Positions 31,488 through 38,003 of a stretch of DNA of 38,003 bases are shown piece after piece. A program made the translations under genes and the position numbers. The DNA is from Candidatus Omnitrophota bacterium (GTDB lineage Bacteria > Omnitrophota > Gorgyraeia > Aquiviventales > Aquiviventaceae). The notes beneath the pieces are model-generated. The model saw only the letters and a program-made list of their open reading frames with translations, had not been told where the DNA came from and did not search any database. Numbering within the stretch: the first letter of the stretch is position 1; each line of letters opens with the position of its first letter. The stretch covers positions 1 through 38,003 of the forward strand of contig JAHFGT010000018.1 in assembly GCA_023247275.1 (NCBI GenBank), given 5' to 3'.

Positions 31488-33449
31488 ATGGAGGCCGTGA
31501 TCGCCACAACAGGATTTGCCGGCGCCAGCGTCGCGGTGTTTGAGCGCCGCATGGCCGACGCGCTGGCCAAAAGCGTCCAGTCTCATGGCGGTGTCGCGGT
31601 CAGCGCTCCGGCGATGCGCGAAGTGCCGCTGTCGTCTAACCGCGAGGCGCTCGCGTTTGGAGAACAACTCCTAGCCGGCCGAATCGACGTCGTCATCTGC
31701 ATGACGGGCGTCGGGACCCGCATGCTGCTGGAACTATTGGGGCAGACCCATGAGCCTGAACACTTCCTCGAGGCGTTGCGGCATACCACGATCGTCGCGC
31801 GCGGACCCAAACCCTTGCGCGTCCTCGGAGAGTTCAAGATCCCGGTGACTATCAGCGTCCCTGAGCCTAACACGTGGCAGGAGATCGTGCAGGCACTCGA
31901 TCTGAGTCATCGCAGCGTGGAATTAGCCGGTAAGACGGTGGCCATTCAGGAATATGGGATGTCAAGCCCCTCCCTGGTTCAAGCCTTGCGGCAGCGTGGC
32001 GCGACGATGGTCAGCGTGCCGGTGTATCGCTGGGCGCTGCCTGAGGATCTTGGTCCGCTGACACACGCCATCGACCGGCTGATCGCAGGGACCATCCAGT
32101 TTGCGCTGTTCACCAATACGGCCCAAGTGCGTCATCTGCTGCAGGTGGCGGAATCGCGCGGGGTTGAACCTGCCTTGCGCGCCGCACTAGCCCGAGTGGT
32201 GCTCGCCTCCATTGGTCCGACGACGACCGACACGATGCTCGAGTGCGGGCTGCCGGTGGATTTCGAGCCGAGCCGGCCGAAAATGGGGCCGCTCATCGAC
32301 GAGTTGGCCACGCAGGCCTCGGCCCTCCTCGCCGCCAAGATGGACGGAGCAGGTCGTCGCTGGGCGCAGCGGAGCCAGCAGTCCTATCCGCCCGCAGCCG
32401 CGGAGCGACGGCGTCACCGTCCGTTTCTGGCCGCGTGTCATCGGGAACCGACCAAGGTGACCCCGGTGTGGTTGATGCGCCAGGCGGGTCGGTATCTCAG
32501 CGAATACCGGGCGATTCGGAATAAGGTCCCCTTTCTACAGTTGTGCAAAGATAAGGAGTTGGCCGCTGAGATCACCGTGATGGCGGTTGAGAAGCTCGGG
32601 GTGGATGCGGCGATTATTTTTTCGGATATCTTGCTGGTGGCTGAACCGTTCGGTTTGGGGCTGGAGTATACGCCAGGCGATGGGCCGGTCATTTCCGGAG
32701 CGGTGACGACCGGCGCGGACATCGACCGGCTGCCGGAATTGGAGCCGGCCGAATCGCTGGCGTTTGTGTTTGACGCGATCCGCCTGGCCCGCGCGGTGCT
32801 ACATCCGACGATCCCGTTGATTGGGTTTTCCGGCGCGCCGTTTACGCTCGCCGCGTATCTGGTGGAAGGTGGCAGTTCCAAATCGTTCTTGGCGACAAAG
32901 GCGCTGATGTACCAGGATCCAGGCGCCTGGCATGCGCTGCTCGAGAAAATCAGCCGCGGCCTGATCAAATATCTCAACGGACAGATCGCCGCTGGCGCTG
33001 ACGCGGTGCAACTGTTCGATACATGGGTCGGGTGTTTAGCGCCTGAGGATTATCGAACATTTGTGCTGCCGCATACCCGAGACGTGATCCAAGCCCTCAC
33101 ACCCACTGTTCCGGTCATCCACTTCGGCACCGGCTGCGCGTCGCTGTTGACGGATCAGCGAGCCGCTGGCGGGTCGGTGCTCAGCGTTGATTTTCGCGTG
33201 GAGTTGGACCAGGCGTGGCAGACCATCGGGGCAGAGGTCGCCATTCAAGGCAATTTGGATCCGGCGGTGTTGCTGGCGCCGCCGGCGGTTATTCGTCGCC
33301 ATGTGCAGCGAATCCTGCGCCAGGCTGGTGGCCGGCCAGGGCACATTTTCAATTTAGGCCATGGGGTGTTGCCCGCAACACCGGTGGATCATGTGGTCGC
33401 ACTGGTGGAGATGGTGCACGAGCTGAGCCAGCATCCACAGTCGTCATGA
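31488..33449 (+). CDS. hemDE: Uroporphyrinogen-III synthase / uroporphyrinogen decarboxylase fusion
   Basis: 653 residues in one frame. Residues 1-285 form a HemD-like domain (VPVYRWALP, SIGPTTTDTMLECGL). Residues 310-653 form HemE with PVWLMRQAGRYL, FSDILLVAEPFGLGL, GFSGAPFTLAAYLVEGG, HFGTG and FNLGHGVLPATP. A Gln/Pro/Arg linker of about 25 residues (286-310) joins them. The protein would close hydroxymethylbilane to uroporphyrinogen III and decarboxylate it to coproporphyrinogen III. Both active-site sets look intact. A REP hairpin ends 7 nt before the start and no ribosome binding site is seen. It overlaps hemY (ATGA). Confidence 0.92.
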   Translation: MEAVIATTGFAGASVAVFERRMADALAKSVQSHGGVAVSAPAMREVPLSSNREALAFGEQLLAGRIDVVICMTGVGTRMLLELLGQTHEPEHFLEALRHTTIVARGPKPLRVLGEFKIPVTISVPEPNTWQEIVQALDLSHRSVELAGKTVAIQEYGMSSPSLVQALRQRGATMVSVPVYRWALPEDLGPLTHAIDRLIAGTIQFALFTNTAQVRHLLQVAESRGVEPALRAALARVVLASIGPTTTDTMLECGLPVDFEPSRPKMGPLIDELATQASALLAAKMDGAGRRWAQRSQQSYPPAAAERRRHRPFLAACHREPTKVTPVWLMRQAGRYLSEYRAIRNKVPFLQLCKDKELAAEITVMAVEKLGVDAAIIFSDILLVAEPFGLGLEYTPGDGPVISGAVTTGADIDRLPELEPAESLAFVFDAIRLARAVLHPTIPLIGFSGAPFTLAAYLVEGGSSKSFLATKALMYQDPGAWHALLEKISRGLIKYLNGQIAAGADAVQLFDTWVGCLAPEDYRTFVLPHTRDVIQALTPTVPVIHFGTGCASLLTDQRAAGGSVLSVDFRVELDQAWQTIGAEVAIQGNLDPAVLLAPPAVIRRHVQRILRQAGGRPGHIFNLGHGVLPATPVDHVVALVEMVHELSQHPQSS

Positions 33450-34873
33450 GCCGTCCGCATCGTGTCGTCATTATTGGAGGGGGAATCTCCGGATTGGCGA
33501 CCGCGTATCGACTGACCGAGTTGAGTCAGGAGCGCCAGGTCCCAGTGGAGGTCCAGGTACTCGAGGCTCAGCCGCGGTTTGGGGGCGTGATTAGCACTGA
33601 GCAGCGCGATGCGTTTTTGCTCGAGGCTGGGCCGGATGCGTTTCTGACGGAGAAACCCTGGGCGACCGCGTTGTGCCAGCGTCTTGGATTGGCTGAGCAG
33701 TTGATACCGACCAATCCTGTCGCCCGGCGCAGTTGGGTGGTGCGAGGTGGCCGATTGGTCCCAGTGCCGGCCGGCTGGTACTTGATGGCGCCCCACCGGT
33801 TGGGACTACTGTGGTCCTCGCCGCTGTTGAGCCTGCGGGGCAAGTGCCGTATGGCGCTCGAACCATGGGTTCCGGCGCGACGCGATGTATCGGATGAGAG
33901 CCTGGCCAGTTTTGTCCGTCGACGATTCGGCAGCGAAGCGCTGGCGCGCATTGGCCAGCCGATGGTCAGTGGGATCTACACCGCCGACCCGGATCATCTG
34001 AGCCTGCAGGCCGCCTTGCCGCAGTTCGATCAGATGGAGCGCCAACATGGGAGTGTCTTGCGCGCGATGCGGCACCGACCATCGCAAGACGCGGCGATTC
34101 CAGCAGCCAGCGGCGCGCGGTACAGTTTGTTCATGACGCTGCGCCATGGCCTGAGCTCGCTGATCGACGCGCTAGTGGCCGCGATGCCTTCGGTTCACCT
34201 GGTGACCGATACGCCAATCGCTGCAGTGACGCGCGACGCCGTGTGGAGCGTGGACACGGTTGATGGACGGCGGCTGGAAGCGGACAGCGTGTGCGTCGCC
34301 GTTCCAGCTCCGCAGGCTGCGGCATTGGTGCGCGGGTTTGCGCCGGCGCTGGCCAACGCGCTCTCGGCGATCCGATATGAATCGGTGGCGACGATGAATG
34401 TCGCGTACGAGCGATATCAGCTGCCGCGGGCGATGGAAGGGGTCGGGTTTATCGCGCCGGCCGTCGAGCATTGCGGCGTGATCGGGTGCACCTTCTCCAG
34501 TCTGAAATTTCCAGGCCGCGCGCCGGCGTCCGGCATGTTGCTGCGGGCGTTCGTCGGTGGTGCGCTGCAGCCCAGGCTCAAGACGCTCTCCGATTCTGCG
34601 CTCACCTCGATGGTGCTGGACGAACTGGAGCGCCTCCTCCGGATTACCCGGCAGCCGCGTTGGGTCGTGATCCGCCGGTTTCCGGCCGCCATGCCGCAAT
34701 ACGATGTTGGTCATCTCACCCAGGTCGCGGCGATTGAATCGCACGTGGCGCAACAGAGCGGGTTCGCCATTGCCGGCAATGGATATCACGGGATCGGTCT
34801 TCCGGATTGTATTCATCAAGCGGACCAGGCCGCGCAGCGACTGATGGAACAGATCCCCACGCATGGACGTTGA
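33446..34873 (+). CDS. hemY: Protoporphyrinogen/coproporphyrinogen oxidase (FAD-dependent)
   Basis: 475 residues of the oxygen-dependent HemY/CgoX type. The dinucleotide-binding start is VVIIGGGISGLATAYRL, with the PPO segments LEAGPDAFLT, FVRRRFGSEALARIGQPMVSGIY and YALxD-like regions, and the final FAD contact IAGNGYHGIGLPDCI. It oxidises either protoporphyrinogen or coproporphyrinogen. The actinobacterial-like ferrochelatase downstream makes coproporphyrinogen oxidation (CgoX) plausible. It overlaps hemE by 4 nt and the ferrochelatase by 11 nt, so the three heme genes are translated together. Confidence 0.88.
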   Translation: MSRPHRVVIIGGGISGLATAYRLTELSQERQVPVEVQVLEAQPRFGGVISTEQRDAFLLEAGPDAFLTEKPWATALCQRLGLAEQLIPTNPVARRSWVVRGGRLVPVPAGWYLMAPHRLGLLWSSPLLSLRGKCRMALEPWVPARRDVSDESLASFVRRRFGSEALARIGQPMVSGIYTADPDHLSLQAALPQFDQMERQHGSVLRAMRHRPSQDAAIPAASGARYSLFMTLRHGLSSLIDALVAAMPSVHLVTDTPIAAVTRDAVWSVDTVDGRRLEADSVCVAVPAPQAAALVRGFAPALANALSAIRYESVATMNVAYERYQLPRAMEGVGFIAPAVEHCGVIGCTFSSLKFPGRAPASGMLLRAFVGGALQPRLKTLSDSALTSMVLDELERLLRITRQPRWVVIRRFPAAMPQYDVGHLTQVAAIESHVAQQSGFAIAGNGYHGIGLPDCIHQADQAAQRLMEQIPTHGR

Positions 34874-35810
34874 CCACGTGCTCTTGGTCGGGTTTGGTGG
34901 TCCGACCCACCCGGACGAGATTCAGCCATTTCTCGAGCAGGTGACCCGAGGACATCGCCTCCCAGCCGCCCGGCTCGAGGACGTGGCGCACCACTATCAT
35001 CGTGTCGGCGGCCGATCCCGGTATAACGAATACACCCTGGCCCTCGCCCAGCAGCTGGCGCAATGCCTGCAGCAGGCTGAAATCCACCGACCGGTGTTTG
35101 TCGGCCTGCGCAACTGGCATCCGTTTCTTGAGGATACGCTGCGGCACATCCACGCGCAGGGTCTCAGACGCGGCCTCGGCGTGATCTTGGCCCCACACCG
35201 ATGCGATTCCAGTTATGAACGCTACCTGCGCGACGTTGACCAGGCCCGACAACGCGCCGGGGCTCAAGCGATCACGTACCGCTATCTTGCCTCGTGGCAC
35301 GACCATCCCTTGTTCATCCGCGCGCAGGCCGATGCGGTGGCCGACACGCTGGACCGGGTGCCGGCTCGCGCACAGGCACACCTGCTGTTTACCGCCCATG
35401 CGATTCCGACCGACATGGCGGGCGCGGCAGTCTATGTCGAACAGGTCGCCGACTCGAGTCAGGCAGTGGCTCGCCGGTTGGGCTGGTCCTCGTGGAGTGT
35501 GGCCTACCAGTCACGGAGCGGGGATCCGCGCCAGCCCTGGCTGGAGCCAGAGGTATCCGCAGCGATCCAGACACTTGCGCAGCGCCAGTGCCCGCAGGTG
35601 GTGATCGTGCCGATCGGATTTTTCTGCGATAATGTCGAAGTGGTCTACGATTTGGATGTGGAGGCGCAGGCCGCGGCGGCGGCGGCTGGGGTTGGTTATT
35701 CTCGGGCGCCGACGGTGGCCGGACAAGCGGCGTTCACGCAGATGTTTGCGCAGATGATTGGGGAAACGTTGAGTGGAGTCTTGCGTCGGTGTTCTAGACG
35801 TGTATCATAA
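34863..35810 (+). CDS. hemH: Ferrochelatase (possibly coproporphyrin ferrochelatase)
   Basis: 315 residues with the ferrochelatase metal-site residues His179 (FTAHAIP) and Glu259 (DNVEVVYDLD) plus PIGFFCD. The N-terminus LLVGFGGPTHPDEIQPFLEQV with VAxHYxxxGGxS resembles actinobacterial CpfC enzymes more than the LLVNLGTP-type of proteobacteria. The last step may therefore be iron insertion into coproporphyrin III, later decarboxylated by a ChdC (HemQ) that is not in view. This is inference; classical protoporphyrin use is also possible. The start overlaps hemY by 11 nt. Confidence 0.85.
   Translation: MDVDHVLLVGFGGPTHPDEIQPFLEQVTRGHRLPAARLEDVAHHYHRVGGRSRYNEYTLALAQQLAQCLQQAEIHRPVFVGLRNWHPFLEDTLRHIHAQGLRRGLGVILAPHRCDSSYERYLRDVDQARQRAGAQAITYRYLASWHDHPLFIRAQADAVADTLDRVPARAQAHLLFTAHAIPTDMAGAAVYVEQVADSSQAVARRLGWSSWSVAYQSRSGDPRQPWLEPEVSAAIQTLAQRQCPQVVIVPIGFFCDNVEVVYDLDVEAQAAAAAAGVGYSRAPTVAGQAAFTQMFAQMIGETLSGVLRRCSRRVS
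35781..35808 (+). promoter_or_regulatory. Internal promoter at the end of hemH
   Basis: TTGCGT (35781-35786), 16 bp, TATCAT (35803-35808) with an upstream TG (extended -10). It lies inside the hemH tail and would start transcription a few bases before the next gene's ribosome binding site. Confidence 0.45.
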
Positions 35811-35826
35811 GAGAAACGGTGGGGGG

Positions 35827-36585
35827 ATGATGAGCAAACTGCTCAATACAGAGTTTACGATCGAACAGCTACGGCGACAGATTGCCGAGCTGAAGCAACA
35901 GCAGCACACCGAGCGCTTGAGCATTGAAGAGGCCGAGGCGTTGTTGCATATCAAGTTGTTGGATGAAACCAATGCGAAGCTGGACGGGTTCGCCGCGGCG
36001 GTTGGTCAGGTACAGCAGGAGCTCTCGAATCTGCGCGCAGGCCTGACGCATATGGAGCGGGCAAACCATGCGTTGCGGGAATCGCTCGGATCGGCTGAGA
36101 TCGAGGTACGGGCTGGCCATCGGCACGCGGCGACACTGGCCGTCCTGAGTGTGGTGATGGCACTGGCCACCGGCGGCGTCCTCTACGGCGGATGGGCAAC
36201 ACTTCGACTGTCGCGCCAACTTCAGGCCCAGCTGGCCAATCGCACGCCGGCCTCAAGCGAACTCAAGATGGAGTTCTCAGCTGCCGCAGCTGCGACCGTG
36301 CCAGCGCAACCGCCTCTGGCGGACGACGCTGCGACACCCGGACCCGTGACCGACACCCAGCCGCGCCAGGCCGATTCGGCCATTTCCGCAAGCTCCACCG
36401 TGCTCCCTGAGGCGCAGCCGTCGCTCCGAGTGCCGTTCACACTACGCTTGCCGACGGAGCTCTCAACCGATCCGAACAACCGTGCCCCTGATATGGATCT
36501 CTCGTTTGAGAGCCAGCCAGCAGGCACTGAGAGTTCTCGCGCGACTGCGTGGCCGCTGGGTCGCCAGGATTATGTTGGGCCATAA
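35827..36585 (+). CDS. Single-pass membrane protein with N-terminal coiled coil
   Basis: 252 residues. Residues 1-105 are helical and coiled-coil-like (FTIEQLRRQIAELKQQQ, GFAAAVGQVQQELSNLRAGL). One membrane helix follows (about 100-125, LAVLSVVMALATGGVLYGGW). The last 120 residues are Pro/Ala/Ser/Thr-rich and disordered, probably periplasmic. A GGTGGGGGG site precedes two ATGs (35827, 35830); either may be used. There is no domain match. It follows the heme genes with its own likely promoter. Confidence 0.6.
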   Translation: MMSKLLNTEFTIEQLRRQIAELKQQQHTERLSIEEAEALLHIKLLDETNAKLDGFAAAVGQVQQELSNLRAGLTHMERANHALRESLGSAEIEVRAGHRHAATLAVLSVVMALATGGVLYGGWATLRLSRQLQAQLANRTPASSELKMEFSAAAAATVPAQPPLADDAATPGPVTDTQPRQADSAISASSTVLPEAQPSLRVPFTLRLPTELSTDPNNRAPDMDLSFESQPAGTESSRATAWPLGRQDYVGP

Positions 36586-36614
36586 GAGCAGGCACACCAG
36601 AGAGAGGAGCGCTC

Positions 36615-36932
36615 ATGAGGACACGACAGATTCGAGTGGCGACGGCATGTTGGATGATGACGGTGCTCGCGTATCTACCGGCGCAGCCGATCGCGACCGC
36701 GGCCCCGCCGGTGACCACGACCCCGGCGAGAGCAGATTCCCTGGCTGATCGGATCGGCGATTGGTTTGCGACGATGGGCAAGTCAGAGACTGATCGGGAA
36801 GCGATCTTGGTCGAGCGACGGACGAAGCGGGCTGCCCAACAGGCAGGGGAAGCCATCGAGCGTGGCGTTGAGCGCACCGGCCACGCCATCGATCAGACCG
36901 GTGATCGGGTCCAGCAGAATCTGACTCACTGA
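36615..36932 (+). CDS. Small exported protein of unknown function
   Basis: 105 residues with a signal peptide (VATACWMMTVLAYLPAQPIATAA, cut near 30). The mature part has a short helix (SLADRIGDWFATMGKS) and an amphipathic C-terminal helix rich in Arg, Glu and Gln (AGEAIERGVERTGHAIDQTGDRVQQ), a style seen in many small envelope stress or lipid-binding peptides. GAGAGAGGAG lies just upstream of the ATG. It may be co-transcribed with the preceding coiled-coil gene. Function unknown. Confidence 0.65.
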   Translation: MRTRQIRVATACWMMTVLAYLPAQPIATAAPPVTTTPARADSLADRIGDWFATMGKSETDREAILVERRTKRAAQQAGEAIERGVERTGHAIDQTGDRVQQNLTH

Positions 36933-36953
36933 TCGAGCGGCCGCGGGAGGCAC

Positions 36954-37466
36954 ATGACCAACGTTGCGGGCGTGGTGGCGTGTTTGTTGTGTTGTGCGAG
37001 CGCTGTCGCGGCTGATGGGTCAGCCGACCAACGAATTCCCATTGTGGATTCTGCCACTGGCCAGGTGACATTGATGGAACGCGTGCAGAAAACCGATGCG
37101 GAGTGGCGCCGCATCTTGACGCCAGAGCAGTACCGCGTGACCCGGCAGCAGGGCACCGAGCCGCCATTTACCGGTGCGTACCATCAGCATCACGAGCCAG
37201 GCGTCTACCGTTGCGTGGGCTGCGGGACTGATCTGTACAGTTCTCAGACGAAGTTTGAGTCGGGAACCGGCTGGCCCAGTTTTTGGGCGCCGGTGGCCGA
37301 GCAGAACATCGAGCGGCGACCTGACAAGAGTTTGTTCATGCGTCGCATCGAGCTCCGGTGCGCCCGATGCGGGGCCCATCTCGGCCATGTGTTCGACGAC
37401 GGCCCTGCGCCGACACACCAGCGGCACTGCATTAACTCCGCCGCGCTGAACTTCGTTCCCCGTTAG
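36954..37466 (+). CDS. msrB: Exported peptide-methionine (R)-S-oxide reductase
   Basis: 170 residues. A signal peptide lies at 1-20 (VAGVVACLLCCASAVAA). The MsrB fold has both zinc pairs (CVGC, Cys87/Cys90; CARC, Cys136/Cys139), the FESGTGWPSFW motif and the catalytic Cys159 in RHCINSAAL. It repairs methionine-R-sulfoxide. The leader peptide puts it in the periplasm, or as a lipoprotein if a Cys in the leader is lipidated. No MsrA domain is fused or nearby, so its electron donor is unknown. It follows the small exported gene by 21 nt. Confidence 0.92.
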   Translation: MTNVAGVVACLLCCASAVAADGSADQRIPIVDSATGQVTLMERVQKTDAEWRRILTPEQYRVTRQQGTEPPFTGAYHQHHEPGVYRCVGCGTDLYSSQTKFESGTGWPSFWAPVAEQNIERRPDKSLFMRRIELRCARCGAHLGHVFDDGPAPTHQRHCINSAALNFVPR

Positions 37467-37474
37467 CTCTCGTC

Positions 37475-37535
37475 ATCCGGGGACAGCCACTCATTTCCTG
37501 GCACGAACCTAGGGGACATGAGTGGCTGTCCCCGA
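37475..37535. repeat. REP-like long palindrome, copy 3
   Basis: The left arm begins near 37475 and contains GGGGACAGCCACTCATTTCC; the right arm, ending at 37535, is its complement with one mismatch. The loop again has CACGAAC. The right end is 4 nt before the next start codon. Confidence 0.85.
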
Positions 37536-37539
37536 TCCC

Positions 37540-38003
37540 ATGATCGCACACGGTATTGAACTGGCGTCTGTCGCGCTGTTCCTCTGGAGCTGGCTCACGA
37601 TCGGTCAGCCTGGAGGGCGGATCGAGCTGTTCATCGCTGCGGTGTACGGGTGGCTGCTCGAGATGATGGATCTGCGACTGTTTGGCACCTATCACTATGA
37701 GGCGGCCACGTGGTGGGGGATTGGCGAGGTACCGCTCTATATCCCGTTGTTATGGGCGCTGATTCTGCACGGGGCCATGGCGGTGTCGGATCGAAGCCGG
37801 TTGCCGCACTGGAGCCGACCGTTTCTTGATGGGCTGCTCGCGGTCTTAGTCGATGTGGCCGTGGATGCGATCGCGATTCGAATCGGCCTGTGGCGCTGGA
37901 ACATCGGGCTGCATGAGGGCTGGTTCGGTGTTCCAGCCGGCAATCTGTGCGCCTGGATGTGGGTGGCCGCGTGTTATGGTGGGATGATCCGGTGGGTTCG
38001 TCG
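37540..38003 (+). CDS. CruF-like (DUF422) carotenoid biosynthesis membrane protein, 3'-truncated
   Basis: The frame opens at the ATG at 37540 and leaves the window with 154 codons read and no stop. It is hydrophobic throughout, with about five predicted membrane helices, and contains DVAVDAIAIRIGLWRWNIG and WFGVPAGNLCAW, close to the DUF422/CruF signature (WRW...GVPxxN). The family includes bacterial and haloarchaeal carotenoid hydratases that act on the C-1 position of psi ends. No other carotenoid gene is visible. An in-frame GTG at 37522, inside the REP arm, is a possible alternative start. Confidence 0.7.
   Translation, partial: MIAHGIELASVALFLWSWLTIGQPGGRIELFIAAVYGWLLEMMDLRLFGTYHYEAATWWGIGEVPLYIPLLWALILHGAMAVSDRSRLPHWSRPFLDGLLAVLVDVAVDAIAIRIGLWRWNIGLHEGWFGVPAGNLCAWMWVAACYGGMIRWVR

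Noticed and set aside
33446-34873. The oxidase considered as a phytoene desaturase, given the CruF-like gene nearby
   Set aside because: Its motifs and the hemDE-hemH context match HemY/CgoX.

Overview
The window is a high-GC, densely coded, mostly plus-strand chromosomal segment from a diderm (Gram-negative) bacterium. The mix best fits a Nitrospira-like member of Nitrospirota: an LpxD acyltransferase, an inverse-autotransporter barrel, another outer-membrane barrel, plant-like acyl-ACP desaturases, a siroheme nitrite/sulfite reductase and an actinobacterial-looking ferrochelatase. This assignment is inference from gene content; there is no rRNA or other marker to prove it. No tRNA, rRNA, CRISPR array, insertion sequence or prophage was recognised.

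Layout. (1) 1-781: a histidine kinase cut by the window edge, minus strand. (2) 937-6901: seven plus-strand genes, each overlapping the next, encoding a class III aminotransferase, an MtnX-like HAD phosphatase, an alpha/beta hydrolase, a BioF2/GNAT-like acyltransferase, two half-size EamA membrane proteins and a stearoyl-ACP-desaturase-like di-iron enzyme. This looks like an undescribed pathway for a modified amino lipid or acylated amine. (3) 7209-10295, minus: a large secreted DUF4091 protein with duplicated binding modules. (4) 10517-14409: DUF1059 protein, cold-shock protein, a lone PAS protein, a second desaturase, an inverse-autotransporter barrel and a secreted partner. (5) 14520-19371: KimA-like K+ transporter, aquaporin-like channel, infA, a hypothetical gene and a Pit phosphate transporter. 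(6) 19409-25482: a repeat-rich exported protein, a nitrite/sulfite reductase, a c-di-GMP-I riboswitch controlling a coiled-coil protein, and a minus-strand pair encoding a periplasmic coiled-coil protein and an outer-membrane barrel. (7) 25642-30178: sensor kinase, YgjP-like metallopeptidase, alpha/beta hydrolase and an RHH/PIN toxin-antitoxin pair. (8) 30335-38003: lpxD, a hemD-hemE fusion, hemY/cgoX, ferrochelatase, two small envelope proteins, exported MsrB and the start of a CruF-like carotenoid gene.

The main regulatory signals are in leaders. The cold-shock gene and infA share nearly identical leader designs: a sigma70-type promoter, a TTCAGYCTCAYTG box, then a terminator-like hairpin just before the ribosome binding site. 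The KimA-like gene also has a terminator-like hairpin between promoter and start. A class I c-di-GMP riboswitch precedes the coiled-coil gene. Three copies of a long REP-like palindrome lie in intergenic gaps; two of them end only 4-7 nt before a start codon.
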